Of a DNA stretch of 50,607 nucleotides, positions 7,181 to 16,655 are shown piece by piece. Position 1 is the first letter of the stretch, and every line of letters begins with the position of its first letter. Location of the stretch: NCBI GenBank assembly GCA_028284955.1, contig JANQQS010000006.1:1-50607 (forward strand), read 5' to 3'. The DNA comes from Myxococcota bacterium (GTDB lineage: Bacteria; Myxococcota_A; Polyangia; Polyangiales; Houyiibacteriaceae). The notes under the pieces were generated by a model. That model searched no databases. It saw nothing but the letters and a program-made list of their open reading frames with translations, and was not told where the DNA came from. A program made the position numbers and the translations under genes.

Positions 7181-10100
7181 ATGCCCCCAGCAGTTTACGA
7201 TTACCGGGCAGATGCACGCTTTGTCCTGCGGGCGCCGGCGCTCCCTCGTGACATGTGGATCGACTGGGGTACTGAGTGCAAAGACGTTCCCGCGCTGCGT
7301 AGGCAGCTGAACGCCTGGGTTCAGCGCGCCGACGTGCGCCGCGCGCTCCGCATCGCCTCCCCCGGGCTCGCAGACGCCGTCGCGATTTGGCTCGACGCAC
7401 CCGAACGACCCCGCGGACGACGCATCGAACGCGCGCTCACGCGCTACTTCGGCCGAATGTGTGTCCGTGCGACGCCGTTTGGTGGGTTTGCCGCGGTATC
7501 CGTCGGCCATACCCAGCCGGGCGCCTCCAAGCCGAACGCGCCAGAAGCCTCGAGCACCCGGCTCGAACTGAAGCCCACGGACGAGATCGCGCTGTGTCCT
7601 CGACTGGATCACGACCTTCTCTTCGATTTGGCGCAAAGCCTAAGTCGCGACCCCGAACTCCTTCACTGCGCGCGGCTTTCGCCCACCACGAGCCTGTACG
7701 ATTTCTCAGGAAAACTCCACTACACCGAAGTCCAGGCGACCGAGAAAACACGCCAATACAGCGTCAGCGCAGTCGACAAGAGCGAGCTCTTGGAAGTAGC
7801 GCTCGCGCGCGCGAGTGAAGCGGGAGGCGCGAGCGTGTCCGAAATCGCGGCTGCGATATGCAACGCCGACCCCGAAATTCCGGTCGCCGACGCCACATCG
7901 TTCGTAGAGCAGCTCGTCGATGTTCAGCTTCTCGATCATGATTTTATCCCGCCTGTGACCGGCGCAGATGGCCTTGCCTACTTGATCGAGCTTCTCGATG
8001 CGCGTGCCCCTTCTCATCAAAGCGTGGTGAAGCTACGAAGCCTGCAAGACTCGATTTCCCAGCTCGCGCAATGCCCGACGGATTCCTTCGCCCCGCAGCA
8101 TGCGCGCGTCTTGAGCGCGGCAGCAGAGCTTCGGGACGACGTCGACCCCGCCAAAGTCTTGCAGGTCGATTCCTTTCGCCCGGCCGCAGACCTCACACTC
8201 GGAGCCGAAGTCGTCAAGGAATTCGAGCGCGCCGTCGACGTGCTTCATCGAATCGGGCGCAACACGACCGAACGCGACGAGCTGACTCGATTTCGACGCG
8301 CGTTTGTCGCACGCTACAACGACGCATGTGTCCCTTTGCTCGAAGCTCTCGACGAAGACCGAGGCGCCGGGTTTCCTCGCTTCTTGAACCCGGGAGCGAG
8401 CACCGAGCCGATTCTATCGAAACTACCCTTTCCGCAGCCTGGCGCTCCTGCCGATGCATCGCGCGACGTCGCCCCGCTGCTCAGAGCTCTTCGCGATGCT
8501 GACCGCGCAGGCTCGACAGAAATAGAGCTCAGCAAACGCGACATCGAAGAGTTAGAAATCAAAGAGCGTGCACCTTTGCCGGACGCATTCGCGATTTCCG
8601 GGATCTTGGCCGCGCGGTCGCTTGCAGAACTCGACCGCGGCCGGTTTCGACTGTTCGCACGCAACCTCTTCGGACCGTCGGGCGCGAGATTGCTGGGCCG
8701 CTTCTGTCACCTTTCACCCGAGCTCGACAGACTCGTTCGCGACCACCTCGCCCGAGAAGAAGAGCTCCGCCCGGAAGCGGTATTTGCCGAAATCGTTCAT
8801 CTACCGGAGGAGCGGCTGGGCAATATCGTACAGCGCCCCGTGCTCCGAACGCATGAAATACCCTATCTTGGCCGCTCAGGCGCAGGCCACGACCAGTGTA
8901 TCCCGCCCGGCGATTTGTGGCTGCAAGCCTCGGGACAACGATTCAGGCTGTATTCGAAGCGCCTAGGACGCGAAGTTATTCCGCGGATCAGCTGCGCGCA
9001 CAACTACGGGCTTTATCGAAATGACTCGGCCTACCGATTCTTGTGCATGCTTCAAAGCCAGGGGGTCAGTTCCGAATGCGGGTTCCGCTGGAGAGGTCTA
9101 GACACCCACCGTGAGTTCGTGCCCCGAGTTCGTTTTGGTCGGCTCATCCTCTCCCTCGCCCGCTGGACACTACGCGAAGACGAGCTCGACGAACTCAAGC
9201 GCGCGACGAGCGCGGAGCAGCCGGAATCGACGCGATTCTATGACCTCGCGCAGCAGGCGATCGCGCACCTTCGCGAACGCCGCAGGTTGCCTCGCTATCT
9301 CACGCTCAGAGACGGAGACCAACGCCTTCCCGTGGACCTCGACAACGCGCTTTCGGTCGACAGCCTCGTGGCGTCGATTCGCAACCGAGGGGAAGTCGTC
9401 TTCGAGGAGATGTTCCCCGCACCGGAAGAGCTCGTTGCGACAAGCCCGGACGGCGCGCTCGCTCACGAGCTCGTTCTCCCGTTCACCCGGCGCGAGGCAC
9501 AGAGCTCAAAAACCCAAGGTTCGACTGATTCGGTAGATTCGGCGAAGACTCCGAACCGAGCGCCTCTCCCGCGAGTATCTCTACGAGAGGTCGAGCGATT
9601 CGGCCCGGGATCAAATTGGACCTACGCCCGTCTGTACTGCGGCACACTCACTGCGGAGCGATTGCTCTCCACCGAGCTCCCCTCGTTCATCGCAACGCTC
9701 GAAGCGGAACAGCGAATCGATCGGTGGTTTTTCATTCGATACACCGACCCCGACTTCCACATCCGGCTGCGACTACACTCGGCCGAGCCAGACGATCGGC
9801 GCGCCGTTCAAAGCCAGCTAGAAGAACTTTGCGCAGATTGGCTTCGTTCGGGAGACATGTGGAATATCGACATGGGGACCTACTGCCCAGAGACCAATCG
9901 ATACGGCGGCCCTGAGGCACTCGAAACCGCCGAGCGCATGTTTCATTGCGACAGCGAGTGCGCGCTCGACCTCATTCGATCGACTCGGCGAGACCCATCT
10001 GGAGACTCCCGGTTTCGCATGGCCTTGCTGGGGGCAAACGCGCTGCTTGCAGACTTCGGGCTCGACCTTGAATCGCGACTGGATCTCGCAACCCGCACGA

Positions 10101-10492
10101 GAAACAGCCTCGCGCAGGAACACAACGTCGGCCGGGAACACAACGTCGGACCGCAGTTCTGGAAAGAGGTTGGAAGCCGCTTCCGGAGCGCGCGACACGA
10201 ACTTACCGCGTTGCTCGAACACCTATCGAACAATGACTCGGAGACCTCCGAGCCCTACACGAGCACGCGAAAGGCGATTCAAGCGCGCTCAGCTCGCCTT
10301 CGCCCGTTCGTCACAATCTACCGTGAACTCGAAGCCGCCGGACAGCTCACTCAACGCTGGCCAGATATCGTTCGCAGCTTCGGCCACATGTTTCTCAATC
10401 GAATGTTCCGAAACCATCCGCGCGCGCAAGAGATGCTCGTCTACGACTATCTGTCGCGCCTCTATACGATCCGACTTCGCGCAGGCAAATAA
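7181..10492 (+). CDS. lanB: LanB-like lantibiotic dehydratase (full length)
   Basis: 1103 residues, full-length LanB. The N-terminal glutamylation domain covers roughly residues 40-690 (FGRMCVRATPFGGFAAVS near 85-105 is typical). The C-terminal elimination domain (SpaB_C type), roughly 780-1095, contains WFFIRYTDPDFHIRLRL. Class I LanBs use glutamyl-tRNA to activate Ser/Thr in the precursor and then eliminate glutamate. The start is ATG at 7181, 124 bp from the divergent lanC. A short in-frame duplication (E-H-N-V-G-x twice) lies at about 10118-10153. No transporter, protease or immunity gene follows; an IS remnant begins within 20 bp of the stop. Confidence 0.9.
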   Translation: MPPAVYDYRADARFVLRAPALPRDMWIDWGTECKDVPALRRQLNAWVQRADVRRALRIASPGLADAVAIWLDAPERPRGRRIERALTRYFGRMCVRATPFGGFAAVSVGHTQPGASKPNAPEASSTRLELKPTDEIALCPRLDHDLLFDLAQSLSRDPELLHCARLSPTTSLYDFSGKLHYTEVQATEKTRQYSVSAVDKSELLEVALARASEAGGASVSEIAAAICNADPEIPVADATSFVEQLVDVQLLDHDFIPPVTGADGLAYLIELLDARAPSHQSVVKLRSLQDSISQLAQCPTDSFAPQHARVLSAAAELRDDVDPAKVLQVDSFRPAADLTLGAEVVKEFERAVDVLHRIGRNTTERDELTRFRRAFVARYNDACVPLLEALDEDRGAGFPRFLNPGASTEPILSKLPFPQPGAPADASRDVAPLLRALRDADRAGSTEIELSKRDIEELEIKERAPLPDAFAISGILAARSLAELDRGRFRLFARNLFGPSGARLLGRFCHLSPELDRLVRDHLAREEELRPEAVFAEIVHLPEERLGNIVQRPVLRTHEIPYLGRSGAGHDQCIPPGDLWLQASGQRFRLYSKRLGREVIPRISCAHNYGLYRNDSAYRFLCMLQSQGVSSECGFRWRGLDTHREFVPRVRFGRLILSLARWTLREDELDELKRATSAEQPESTRFYDLAQQAIAHLRERRRLPRYLTLRDGDQRLPVDLDNALSVDSLVASIRNRGEVVFEEMFPAPEELVATSPDGALAHELVLPFTRREAQSSKTQGSTDSVDSAKTPNRAPLPRVSLREVERFGPGSNWTYARLYCGTLTAERLLSTELPSFIATLEAEQRIDRWFFIRYTDPDFHIRLRLHSAEPDDRRAVQSQLEELCADWLRSGDMWNIDMGTYCPETNRYGGPEALETAERMFHCDSECALDLIRSTRRDPSGDSRFRMALLGANALLADFGLDLESRLDLATRTRNSLAQEHNVGREHNVGPQFWKEVGSRFRSARHELTALLEHLSNNDSETSEPYTSTRKAIQARSARLRPFVTIYRELEAAGQLTQRWPDIVRSFGHMFLNRMFRNHPRAQEMLVYDYLSRLYTIRLRAGK

Positions 10493-10508
10493 GTCAATGG
10501 TCGAGCTC

Positions 10509-10561
10509 CCCAGAGCCATCTTGGCCCCTCTGGCTCTCTCCATCAAATCCGGGCAGGTTCA
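10509..10561 (-). mobile_element. Solo end (53 bp) of an IS3-type element
   Basis: Read on the minus strand from 10561, the sequence is identical for 53 bp to 50513-50565 on the plus strand, starting 5'-TGAACCTGCCCGG. In the other copy this leads into an IS3-like transposase start. The match becomes ragged after a one-base difference at GAGCTCG and is lost by about 10500, so only the left tip of the element remains. It begins 16 bp after the lanB stop. Confidence 0.75.
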
Positions 10562-10888
10562 TACATCCGCACCCCGACGCCGACGAGAGTGGCGCGCCCT
10601 GTTTCGGTCGGATATCACTTTCGAACCCGCTGTCTGAAACATGCGGATCGCACCCGGAGACGAAACCTAGGAGAGCGACGCATTCAGAAGCCAAACGAAA
10701 CAACTTCTTCTTCACGACCTGAGCCTGGCTGGCGAAGCGTTCAACAGCAACCCAAGAGCAGAAGCGAACGAGCAAGCCAGCGCCTACGAAAACGTTCAGT
10801 TTATCGACCAATGAGGCCGGTTGCGTATATGCGAGAAAAACAATAACACCGAACGGGTTCCCAACCGCGCTATCCTTGCTCGCGCACG
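10562..10888. other. Non-coding spacer, possibly decayed sequence
   Basis: About 330 bp between the IS remnant and the acetyltransferase gene. Open frames exist on both strands, but none has a ribosome binding site or a family I recognise. The longest is on the minus strand and mostly lies antisense to the acetyltransferase. With the IS tip on its left edge, this may be scar sequence from a lost insertion. Confidence 0.4.
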
Positions 10889-11494
10889 ATGTCCGAAGAC
10901 CCACCGATAGTTCGACCTGCGCTTTCTCGCACGATGCGTACCTCCCGGACTTTGTTGCGACCTCATTGCGAAGCCGACGCGGCGGACGTTGCCCGTTTCG
11001 CGGATGACCCGGAGTGGGCTCGCTATCTTCCCGTGCCGAGCCCTTACGGGCTTGCCGATGCGAAGGCGTTTGTTGCTGCGCAGCTCGGCCTCGACGCGAT
11101 TCAGCACCCATCCTGGGCCGTGGAAGTCGATGAAGCAGTGGTGGGCGGCATCAATTGTCGGTTTTTCTTTGAGCATCAGCTGGGCGAGATAGGCTACTCG
11201 ATCGCCCGGTCGCGATGGGGACAAGGGCTGGCTACGGAAGTGGCGACTGCGATTATCCAGCAAGCGTTCACCGTTCATCGTGATCTGCAGCGCATCCGCG
11301 CCATGGCCGACTCGCGAAATGTGGCTTCCCTCCGGGTGCTTCAGAAGCTGGGTATGACGCGGGAAGGGGTGTTGCGTCGAAACCGCGTAGTGCGCGGCGC
11401 AGGGATCGACGAAGTTTGGTTCGGGGTTCTGCGTGATGAATGGGCGGGTCGTCCACTCGTGAGCGTGGAGGAGGTGAACAAGCATGACTACTGA
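10889..11494 (+). CDS. GNAT-family N-acetyltransferase (RimJ/RimL-like)
   Basis: 201 residues. The beginning (TSRTLLRPHCEAD), the central I-G-Y-S-I-A strand, the acetyl-CoA loop region RSRWGQGLATE and the late RVLQKLGM(T)REG helix-strand are the standard RimJ/RimL-type GNAT layout. These enzymes transfer acetyl from acetyl-CoA to protein N-termini or small amines; the substrate is not predictable. The start at 10889 gives a 16-residue extension before the usual family start at Met17, which is an alternative. Its last 11 bases overlap the start of the truncated XRE gene. Confidence 0.85.
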   Translation: MSEDPPIVRPALSRTMRTSRTLLRPHCEADAADVARFADDPEWARYLPVPSPYGLADAKAFVAAQLGLDAIQHPSWAVEVDEAVVGGINCRFFFEHQLGEIGYSIARSRWGQGLATEVATAIIQQAFTVHRDLQRIRAMADSRNVASLRVLQKLGMTREGVLRRNRVVRGAGIDEVWFGVLRDEWAGRPLVSVEEVNKHDY

Positions 11495-11612
11495 AGCAAA
11501 GGGGAAAGGCTATTCCGATGCGCGATCTTTTTTGGAAGAGCTTGCCGGTGGTCCGCTTACGCTGGGACGTGCCCTCTGCGCAATTCGTGAGGGAGAGGAG
11601 ATGAGCCAAGTG
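11484..11612 (+). pseudogene. Truncated XRE-type helix-turn-helix regulator
   Basis: ATG at 11484, with GAGGAGGTG upstream, overlaps the acetyltransferase stop. The first about 43 residues (S-F-L-E-E-L-A-G-G-P-L-T-L-G-R and A-I-R-E-G-E-E-M-S-Q) match the N-terminus and first helix of small XRE antitoxin-like repressors, which normally continue with the recognition helix and about 60 more residues. Here similarity stops after Met-Ser-Gln; the frame drifts on and runs antisense into the end of the next gene. I read it as a remnant. Confidence 0.6.
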
Positions 11613-11682
11613 GCTATGGCCGCATCGTTCATGTGGAGCCAGAAAAACCGGAAGACACCAGAGCAGCTTAGTCCCGGTCGCG

Positions 11683-13590
11683 TCAGTAGTGGTCGATGCC
11701 GTTGTGCTCAGACATGTCTTGCCATCGGTTTCCGAAGCCTGCTTGGTCTGCCGCATCCCAAAGTCGAAAGTACGCAGACCCATGGCTGAACGCGTGGTGG
11801 TTATGCGCGCTTTCGATTTGCGACATGATGCTCGCATGATTGGGTTTGGATCCCGAATTGGTGTGGTAATCCCACAGCGCGCGCATCCAATCGAGTTCTA
11901 CGCCGTAGCCGGTATCGCTTCCCGAGCAGTTGGCTTCCATGAATGCGGTGTCTCCTCCGGTGGGTCCGTTTTCAACGTTCACTGAAGCGGGATATCCGTC
12001 CTTGTAGTAGTGAAAATGAGCACCGGTTTGCGCGTGGTTGTTGAAGACGTCGGCCGCCACGAAATGAGCGAACCCTTCGCTCAAAGCGCAGCTCTGCCAC
12101 TCTTTGGAATGAAGGGAGTGTTCATTGTCGGAAGCCCCTGTGCTGTAGGTGCAGGCCGATCCGCCAATGTTTTCGCCGCAGTTGAACGAACCAAAGCTGC
12201 CGTCGTTGCGGTGCATGAAGTACATCTGGTGGCCGACTTCGTGGGCAATAAGAAACTTACGTTGGTTCGAATTGGGATGGATGTAGAGCTGTCCGCCAAA
12301 GCCGTTGCAGGAGTTGTTGGGAATGCTCGGGCACGCCTGATTGTAGAGCGTCACGGTATGGTTGGTGGCAATGCGATTCCCCGCGTGCCGATCGAACCAG
12401 TAGAGAGCAAAGTTTCCTATCGCAATGAGGTTCGAGACGCTGCTCGCTGGCCCGTAGAAGTAGCGCGTGCCGCCCGTGAGGTTCGGGCTGCTCAGAATGG
12501 TCCAGTGGGGAACTTCGGTTTCGCCCGTGCTCGGAAGGGCGCGCACGGTGATATTTCCGTTTTGTCCGATACGGGTTTCGGCATAGAGATCGACAAAGAA
12601 CTGCTTGATGTCTGACTGGAAGCTAAAGCATCCCGTATGTTCGTTGGCGTACCCTTCGTAGATGGTTGGGAAGGGCCAGTAGAATGCGCGAACCCGAACT
12701 CGCGCACCGCGCGCTCTCCACCAGTTCGTAGAGTTGTAGTAGTCTTCGCCGACTCCACTATCGACGGTCGACGCGTGATATAGCATGCAAAACGTGTGGT
12801 TGTTGTTTGACCCGATCGGCAAATCGACAGCCACCGGATCGTTTTGTTGGACCTCCGAAACCAAGGACGGGGAGAGCCCCTCGCCACCCATCACAAACCC
12901 TTGGCGCGTTCCGTCGAGCACGGGAAGCCTGCTGAGGGAGCCCTGAATGTCGCCCGAACGGAAGGCATCGCGGAAGGTCGCTGCTTCGTACGCGCGCACC
13001 CCTTGCTGCTCTCCATGCACGTAGAGCGGGGCAGACGTTGCGCGAGCGACTACCCGGGATGCGTCGTCCAATATCTCCGCATGGGCGATGAGTTGACTCG
13101 CGATGTTGGGTTCGACAGCGCCGTTGGCCAAGAGCTCTGAAACTCGAATCGTCGAACCTCGCGAACCCGACGCGCCAATGACGCCGACGTTGTTGACGAG
13201 GGTTCGTTTTTGGTATGACCCGCGACCAAGTACCTCGATCGAAGTCCGAACTCGAAGCGGCGATCTACTTCGCGATCGAAGGTTGAGTGTTACCTCCTCG
13301 TTCGATGCAAGCGCGCGGCGTTCATCGGGCACCGACCATGTAAGGTCAACCATGCTCGCGGGGGCCGAGCCACACACAGGCGCGCCGGATCCCTTCGAAC
13401 TCGCGGTCAACGTGCCGCTCCGAGATGGCACTGGACCCACGGATCGGTCCGTCCGCTGAATATTCCGCGCACTAAGGGCGAGCTCATCGCTCTGAACATC
13501 TACAAAACTGTCGGTCGAGTCCAATGTGCAGGCGGAGAGCACGACGAGCATGAGTAGGGGACACGCGTCGTATCTTGGCAGTGGAAGCAT
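11683..13590 (-). CDS. Secreted/lipid-anchored zinc metalloprotease (HEVGH)
   Basis: 635 residues. The N-terminus has a short hydrophobic stretch ending in V-V-L-S-A-C, a lipobox, so it is probably a lipoprotein. The catalytic motif is His450-Glu451-Val-Gly-His454 in LIAHEVGHQMYF, with an E-G-F-A-H-F helix further on that could supply a third ligand. The N-terminal about 230 residues look like a beta-rich accessory domain. AAGGA seven bases before ATG 13590 supports the start. The family below 'HExxH peptidase' was not recognised; a role in extracellular protein breakdown is inferred. Confidence 0.75.
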   Translation of the reverse strand: MLPLPRYDACPLLMLVVLSACTLDSTDSFVDVQSDELALSARNIQRTDRSVGPVPSRSGTLTASSKGSGAPVCGSAPASMVDLTWSVPDERRALASNEEVTLNLRSRSRSPLRVRTSIEVLGRGSYQKRTLVNNVGVIGASGSRGSTIRVSELLANGAVEPNIASQLIAHAEILDDASRVVARATSAPLYVHGEQQGVRAYEAATFRDAFRSGDIQGSLSRLPVLDGTRQGFVMGGEGLSPSLVSEVQQNDPVAVDLPIGSNNNHTFCMLYHASTVDSGVGEDYYNSTNWWRARGARVRVRAFYWPFPTIYEGYANEHTGCFSFQSDIKQFFVDLYAETRIGQNGNITVRALPSTGETEVPHWTILSSPNLTGGTRYFYGPASSVSNLIAIGNFALYWFDRHAGNRIATNHTVTLYNQACPSIPNNSCNGFGGQLYIHPNSNQRKFLIAHEVGHQMYFMHRNDGSFGSFNCGENIGGSACTYSTGASDNEHSLHSKEWQSCALSEGFAHFVAADVFNNHAQTGAHFHYYKDGYPASVNVENGPTGGDTAFMEANCSGSDTGYGVELDWMRALWDYHTNSGSKPNHASIMSQIESAHNHHAFSHGSAYFRLWDAADQAGFGNRWQDMSEHNGIDHY

Positions 13591-14135
13591 GATGAATCCT
13601 TTGGTTCTGGCAAACTCCAGCCACCAAAGGAATTACGCATCGACGCCCGCGAATCTGACACGCTCCCGACTCGGCACCTTTCGTTCTCCGACGCCGAAGC
13701 CTATCCCAGCTGGTCCCAGTGCAGATATCGACCGTCCGAAAGCACCGCACTCAGCTCCAACAGCCAGCGGTTGTCTTCGATCGGGTATGTGTCCAGCAGC
13801 CTCTGGAAGTTCGGTGGAATCTGAGGGATTCGCATGACCGATAGGGATCATACGCGCGAGCTCACACTTCGTTTTACAAAAAATAAAAAACTGTAAAACA
13901 AAGTGTGAGACGAAACGAGAAAATCGGGCACAAACAACTGATATTACTCCATTTTTTTACAAACCAAAACCCAGCGAGTGTCAGGAGCGACGCGCCGTAA
14001 CCCGCAGCGTAGTTCGCCCGTGACCACGTGCTGGGGCCAAGTGGTTGAAGGCGTTCGATGTTGGGCTCGATCGATTCCGCTTTCGGAGCAAACGGAAATA
14101 TGACGTTTGAATGCAGTGATCGATCGGAGCGAGCT
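13591..14135. other. 545-bp intergenic region
   Basis: Lies between the kinase gene (ending 14136) and the metalloprotease gene, both on the minus strand. I see no gene. The only clear structure is the AT-rich inverted repeat at 13861-13909 (separate entry), followed by an A/T-rich run with TTTTTTT near 13953. Confidence 0.55.
13861..13909. repeat. AT-rich inverted repeat (18-bp arms)
   Basis: Arms 13861-13878 (CTCACACTTCGTTTTACA) and 13892-13909 (TGTAAAACAAAGTGTGAG) pair except for one C/T position, around a 13-nt A-rich loop. It is 227 bp downstream of the kinase stop. It could act as a transcription terminator, but no U-tract follows the stem on either strand; an operator or a miniature mobile-element relic are alternatives. 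Confidence 0.6.
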
Positions 14136-16655
14136 TTACGATTTCTTCGCGCGTGGATCGTCACCGTGCAGTGCTGCGGCAAGCTGGTGGGCAGTGGGTC
14201 TGTTTTCGGGTTCGATGGAAAGGCATGCATCGAGAATCACGCCGACGGCCGCGGGCACGCTTGAAACGTCTTGAAATGAGACCTCTCGCTCTATCGGGCG
14301 TTCTTGCAACACCGAGACAAACGGGGGTTCGTCGAATGGCAGTCGGTCGAACAGGACCTGACTGGCCACCACACCAAAGCTGAACACGTCGGCGGCGCTC
14401 GATAGGGCGAGCTCTCCTGTTGCAAGCTCGGGGGCAAGATACAGTGGCGTTCCGGTCAGCAAACCTGTTCGCGTGAGGCTTGAGTTCGGAGAACTCGAGC
14501 CGCTATTCGAGGAGAGAGAGTCGTATTGCTGAGCAAACGATTCGTTTTTCTCTGCGCGGGCACGGTGCGCGTTGGTTGTCGACGAGCCCATGAGCGCCGT
14601 TGCCTCAGTCAGGGCAGGATCGCTGGCGCCACTGTTTTCGACCGAATCGTCTTCTGCAACGAAACCAGCATCTGGGTAGTCGGCGAAAGATGCGGTCATT
14701 GTGTCTCCGCTGTCAGTGTCCTCGCGAGTGACCGCGTCGTGAACCAGGTCAGGCAACGATGCGGTCTTCGGAGCCAGCGGAATCCCCGATGCCGTCGCAT
14801 CATTTAGTCGGCTGATGCCAAAGTCTGTGATTTTGACGTGGCTGCCGACAACGAGAACGTTGGCGGGCTTGAGGTCGCGATGAACGATTCCGTGGGCGTG
14901 CAGCGCGACGAGTCCATCTGCGATCTGAGCAAGAACCTTCAGACCCCAATCCATGTCACCATAGCGCATTCGCATTTGTTTCAGGCTCGGTCCCTCTGCG
15001 AGCTCCATCACGATATAGAGAAACCCACTGCCCGATATGTTGACGTCCAAAATGGACACTATGTTTGGGTGCGTCACTTGAGCCGCGATCTGAGCTTCTC
15101 GCGCGAGTCGCGCGACAGACATTCCATCGGCGCACGTGGCCACTTTCATGGCAACGCGTTTTTTGTCGGCGAACCGCACGACTTCGTGCACAGCGCCCAT
15201 GCCGCCTGCACCGAGTTTTCGAACGACCTTGTATCGTTCATCGACGATGTCACCCGGAGACAAAACGGAATGCGATGTGCGGCCACCCAGCAATCGCAAA
15301 ACGGCAAAGAGTCTTCCTGAACGGTCCGCAATTTGTCTTCGCAACTCCAAGTTGAGGTGCTGGATTTCTGATTGCCGGGTTTCTAGCAATTGAACTCGAT
15401 GTTCTAGTTCGGTGTTGAGGTCATCGCTTCGGTTCAAAGCATGAATATGCTCGCGAGACAGAAAAAACGACTGAAGGCTTGCGAACACGGCGAGACCGAA
15501 CCCCGACAGGCGAACGCCATCAAAAGGATCGACAAGGCCCATCCAAAAAAGCATGTCTGTCCAAGACGTCGATGCCAGAAACACCCACGCGGCGAGGAGA
15601 AGAGGTTGCCCTCGTGTTTCGCGTTTTTCCTGAATGTCTGACCAAATGCGGCGCCCGAAGAACTGAATCTGATAGACGCACGCGAGAAAAACGATCCCGA
15701 CCGTGATCGGGGACACGATGTTGACCGCCAAAAACGGGTCTCGAAACGCAATCGAGAGCAAAACGTGCAGCCCGAGTCCGACCGCCCACCAGCGAGACGG
15801 CGGCTTCAGATTGAACTGGGCGTGGGAAAAGTAGACCGATGCGATGGGCGCGGTTCCAAGGGCGATGCCCAAGGCGGACACGTCATTGGTGCCAAACAAG
15901 AACTGGAGAATCCCGAGATAGTAACATGGAAGAATCGCCGCCGTGACACCCTGAACTGCGAACCACAAGTAAGTCTTGCGGCGGGTGTCGATCAAAAACA
16001 TGAACAGGTACATGATCCCGACGTAGCCGACGGTTAGCGCGCCAAGAGCCGAGCCGACAAAGTTGATCACTTCCAACCGAACATCGTGTACGTCTCGTTC
16101 ATTCAAACCCACAAGTCGAGGGGCTACATCGATCCATGCGGTGAGGACGGATCGGTGGCGGATCGTCAACTCCAGATCGAGCGCCCCCGACTGCATGACT
16201 TCTGCAGGGATGCGCCACGCTTGACTGCCCACGGCTCGGTACTGCGGATGTGGAGATAGCTCGACCCAATCATGGTTGAGCGCGATCAGCTCGCGGCCGT
16301 TGCTGCGCAACGTCGCCAGCCCGTGCAGTTTTGGCGCCACCACTTTTCCCGCGCCTTTTCGAAGCCGTTCGGGGACGACGAGCCTCGCGTCGAGGCGATA
16401 GGTTTGGCGCCCCGCTACTTCAGCGTTGAGGTGGGCCGGTAGGTCGACGGCTATTGGGTTTTGGCCCTCAAGATGAAGGTCCCAGTGTTGAATCGGATAA
16501 CCAACACGGACATCGCAGCCGGCCATCATCGCGATGGCAAACAAAGCGGAGGTTGTTGTCGTCGCTTGCCACCTTCGTGCTCGCGGAGCCGTCCAGATCC
16601 AGCTATCGCGCCGAGCAGCGGTTGCAACAGCCTTACTTTCGCACGCATTTGCCAA
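14136..16655 (-). CDS. 7TM receptor-type sensor fused to a Ser/Thr protein kinase
   Basis: 839 residues. An N-terminal segment with a hydrophobic stretch and Cys (AIAMMAGC) leads an extracellular beta-rich domain to about residue 190. Then come about seven membrane helices (about 200-405) of the 7TMR-DISM type, a short coiled coil (about 410-450), and a Hanks-type kinase from about 475: G-A-G-G-M-G loop, HRDLKPAN (Asp594) and DFG (611-613). About 130 residues, rich in Ser/Thr/Asp, separate DFG from the APE motif (741-743), where 20-35 is usual. It probably senses an external ligand and phosphorylates Ser/Thr targets. The start is TTG 16655; a later Met is possible. Confidence 0.85.
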   Translation of the reverse strand: MANACESKAVATAARRDSWIWTAPRARRWQATTTTSALFAIAMMAGCDVRVGYPIQHWDLHLEGQNPIAVDLPAHLNAEVAGRQTYRLDARLVVPERLRKGAGKVVAPKLHGLATLRSNGRELIALNHDWVELSPHPQYRAVGSQAWRIPAEVMQSGALDLELTIRHRSVLTAWIDVAPRLVGLNERDVHDVRLEVINFVGSALGALTVGYVGIMYLFMFLIDTRRKTYLWFAVQGVTAAILPCYYLGILQFLFGTNDVSALGIALGTAPIASVYFSHAQFNLKPPSRWWAVGLGLHVLLSIAFRDPFLAVNIVSPITVGIVFLACVYQIQFFGRRIWSDIQEKRETRGQPLLLAAWVFLASTSWTDMLFWMGLVDPFDGVRLSGFGLAVFASLQSFFLSREHIHALNRSDDLNTELEHRVQLLETRQSEIQHLNLELRRQIADRSGRLFAVLRLLGGRTSHSVLSPGDIVDERYKVVRKLGAGGMGAVHEVVRFADKKRVAMKVATCADGMSVARLAREAQIAAQVTHPNIVSILDVNISGSGFLYIVMELAEGPSLKQMRMRYGDMDWGLKVLAQIADGLVALHAHGIVHRDLKPANVLVVGSHVKITDFGISRLNDATASGIPLAPKTASLPDLVHDAVTREDTDSGDTMTASFADYPDAGFVAEDDSVENSGASDPALTEATALMGSSTTNAHRARAEKNESFAQQYDSLSSNSGSSSPNSSLTRTGLLTGTPLYLAPELATGELALSSAADVFSFGVVASQVLFDRLPFDEPPFVSVLQERPIEREVSFQDVSSVPAAVGVILDACLSIEPENRPTAHQLAAALHGDDPRAKKS

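Noticed and set aside
10494-11111. A 205-codon minus-strand frame over the IS tip and acetyltransferase
   Set aside because: Most of it is antisense to a clear GNAT gene and its end is read from the IS remnant; no domain recognised.
13874-14230. A 118-codon minus-strand frame beside the kinase end
   Set aside because: It overlaps the kinase coding region in another frame, has no ribosome binding site, and its hydrophobic end comes from the AT-rich repeat.
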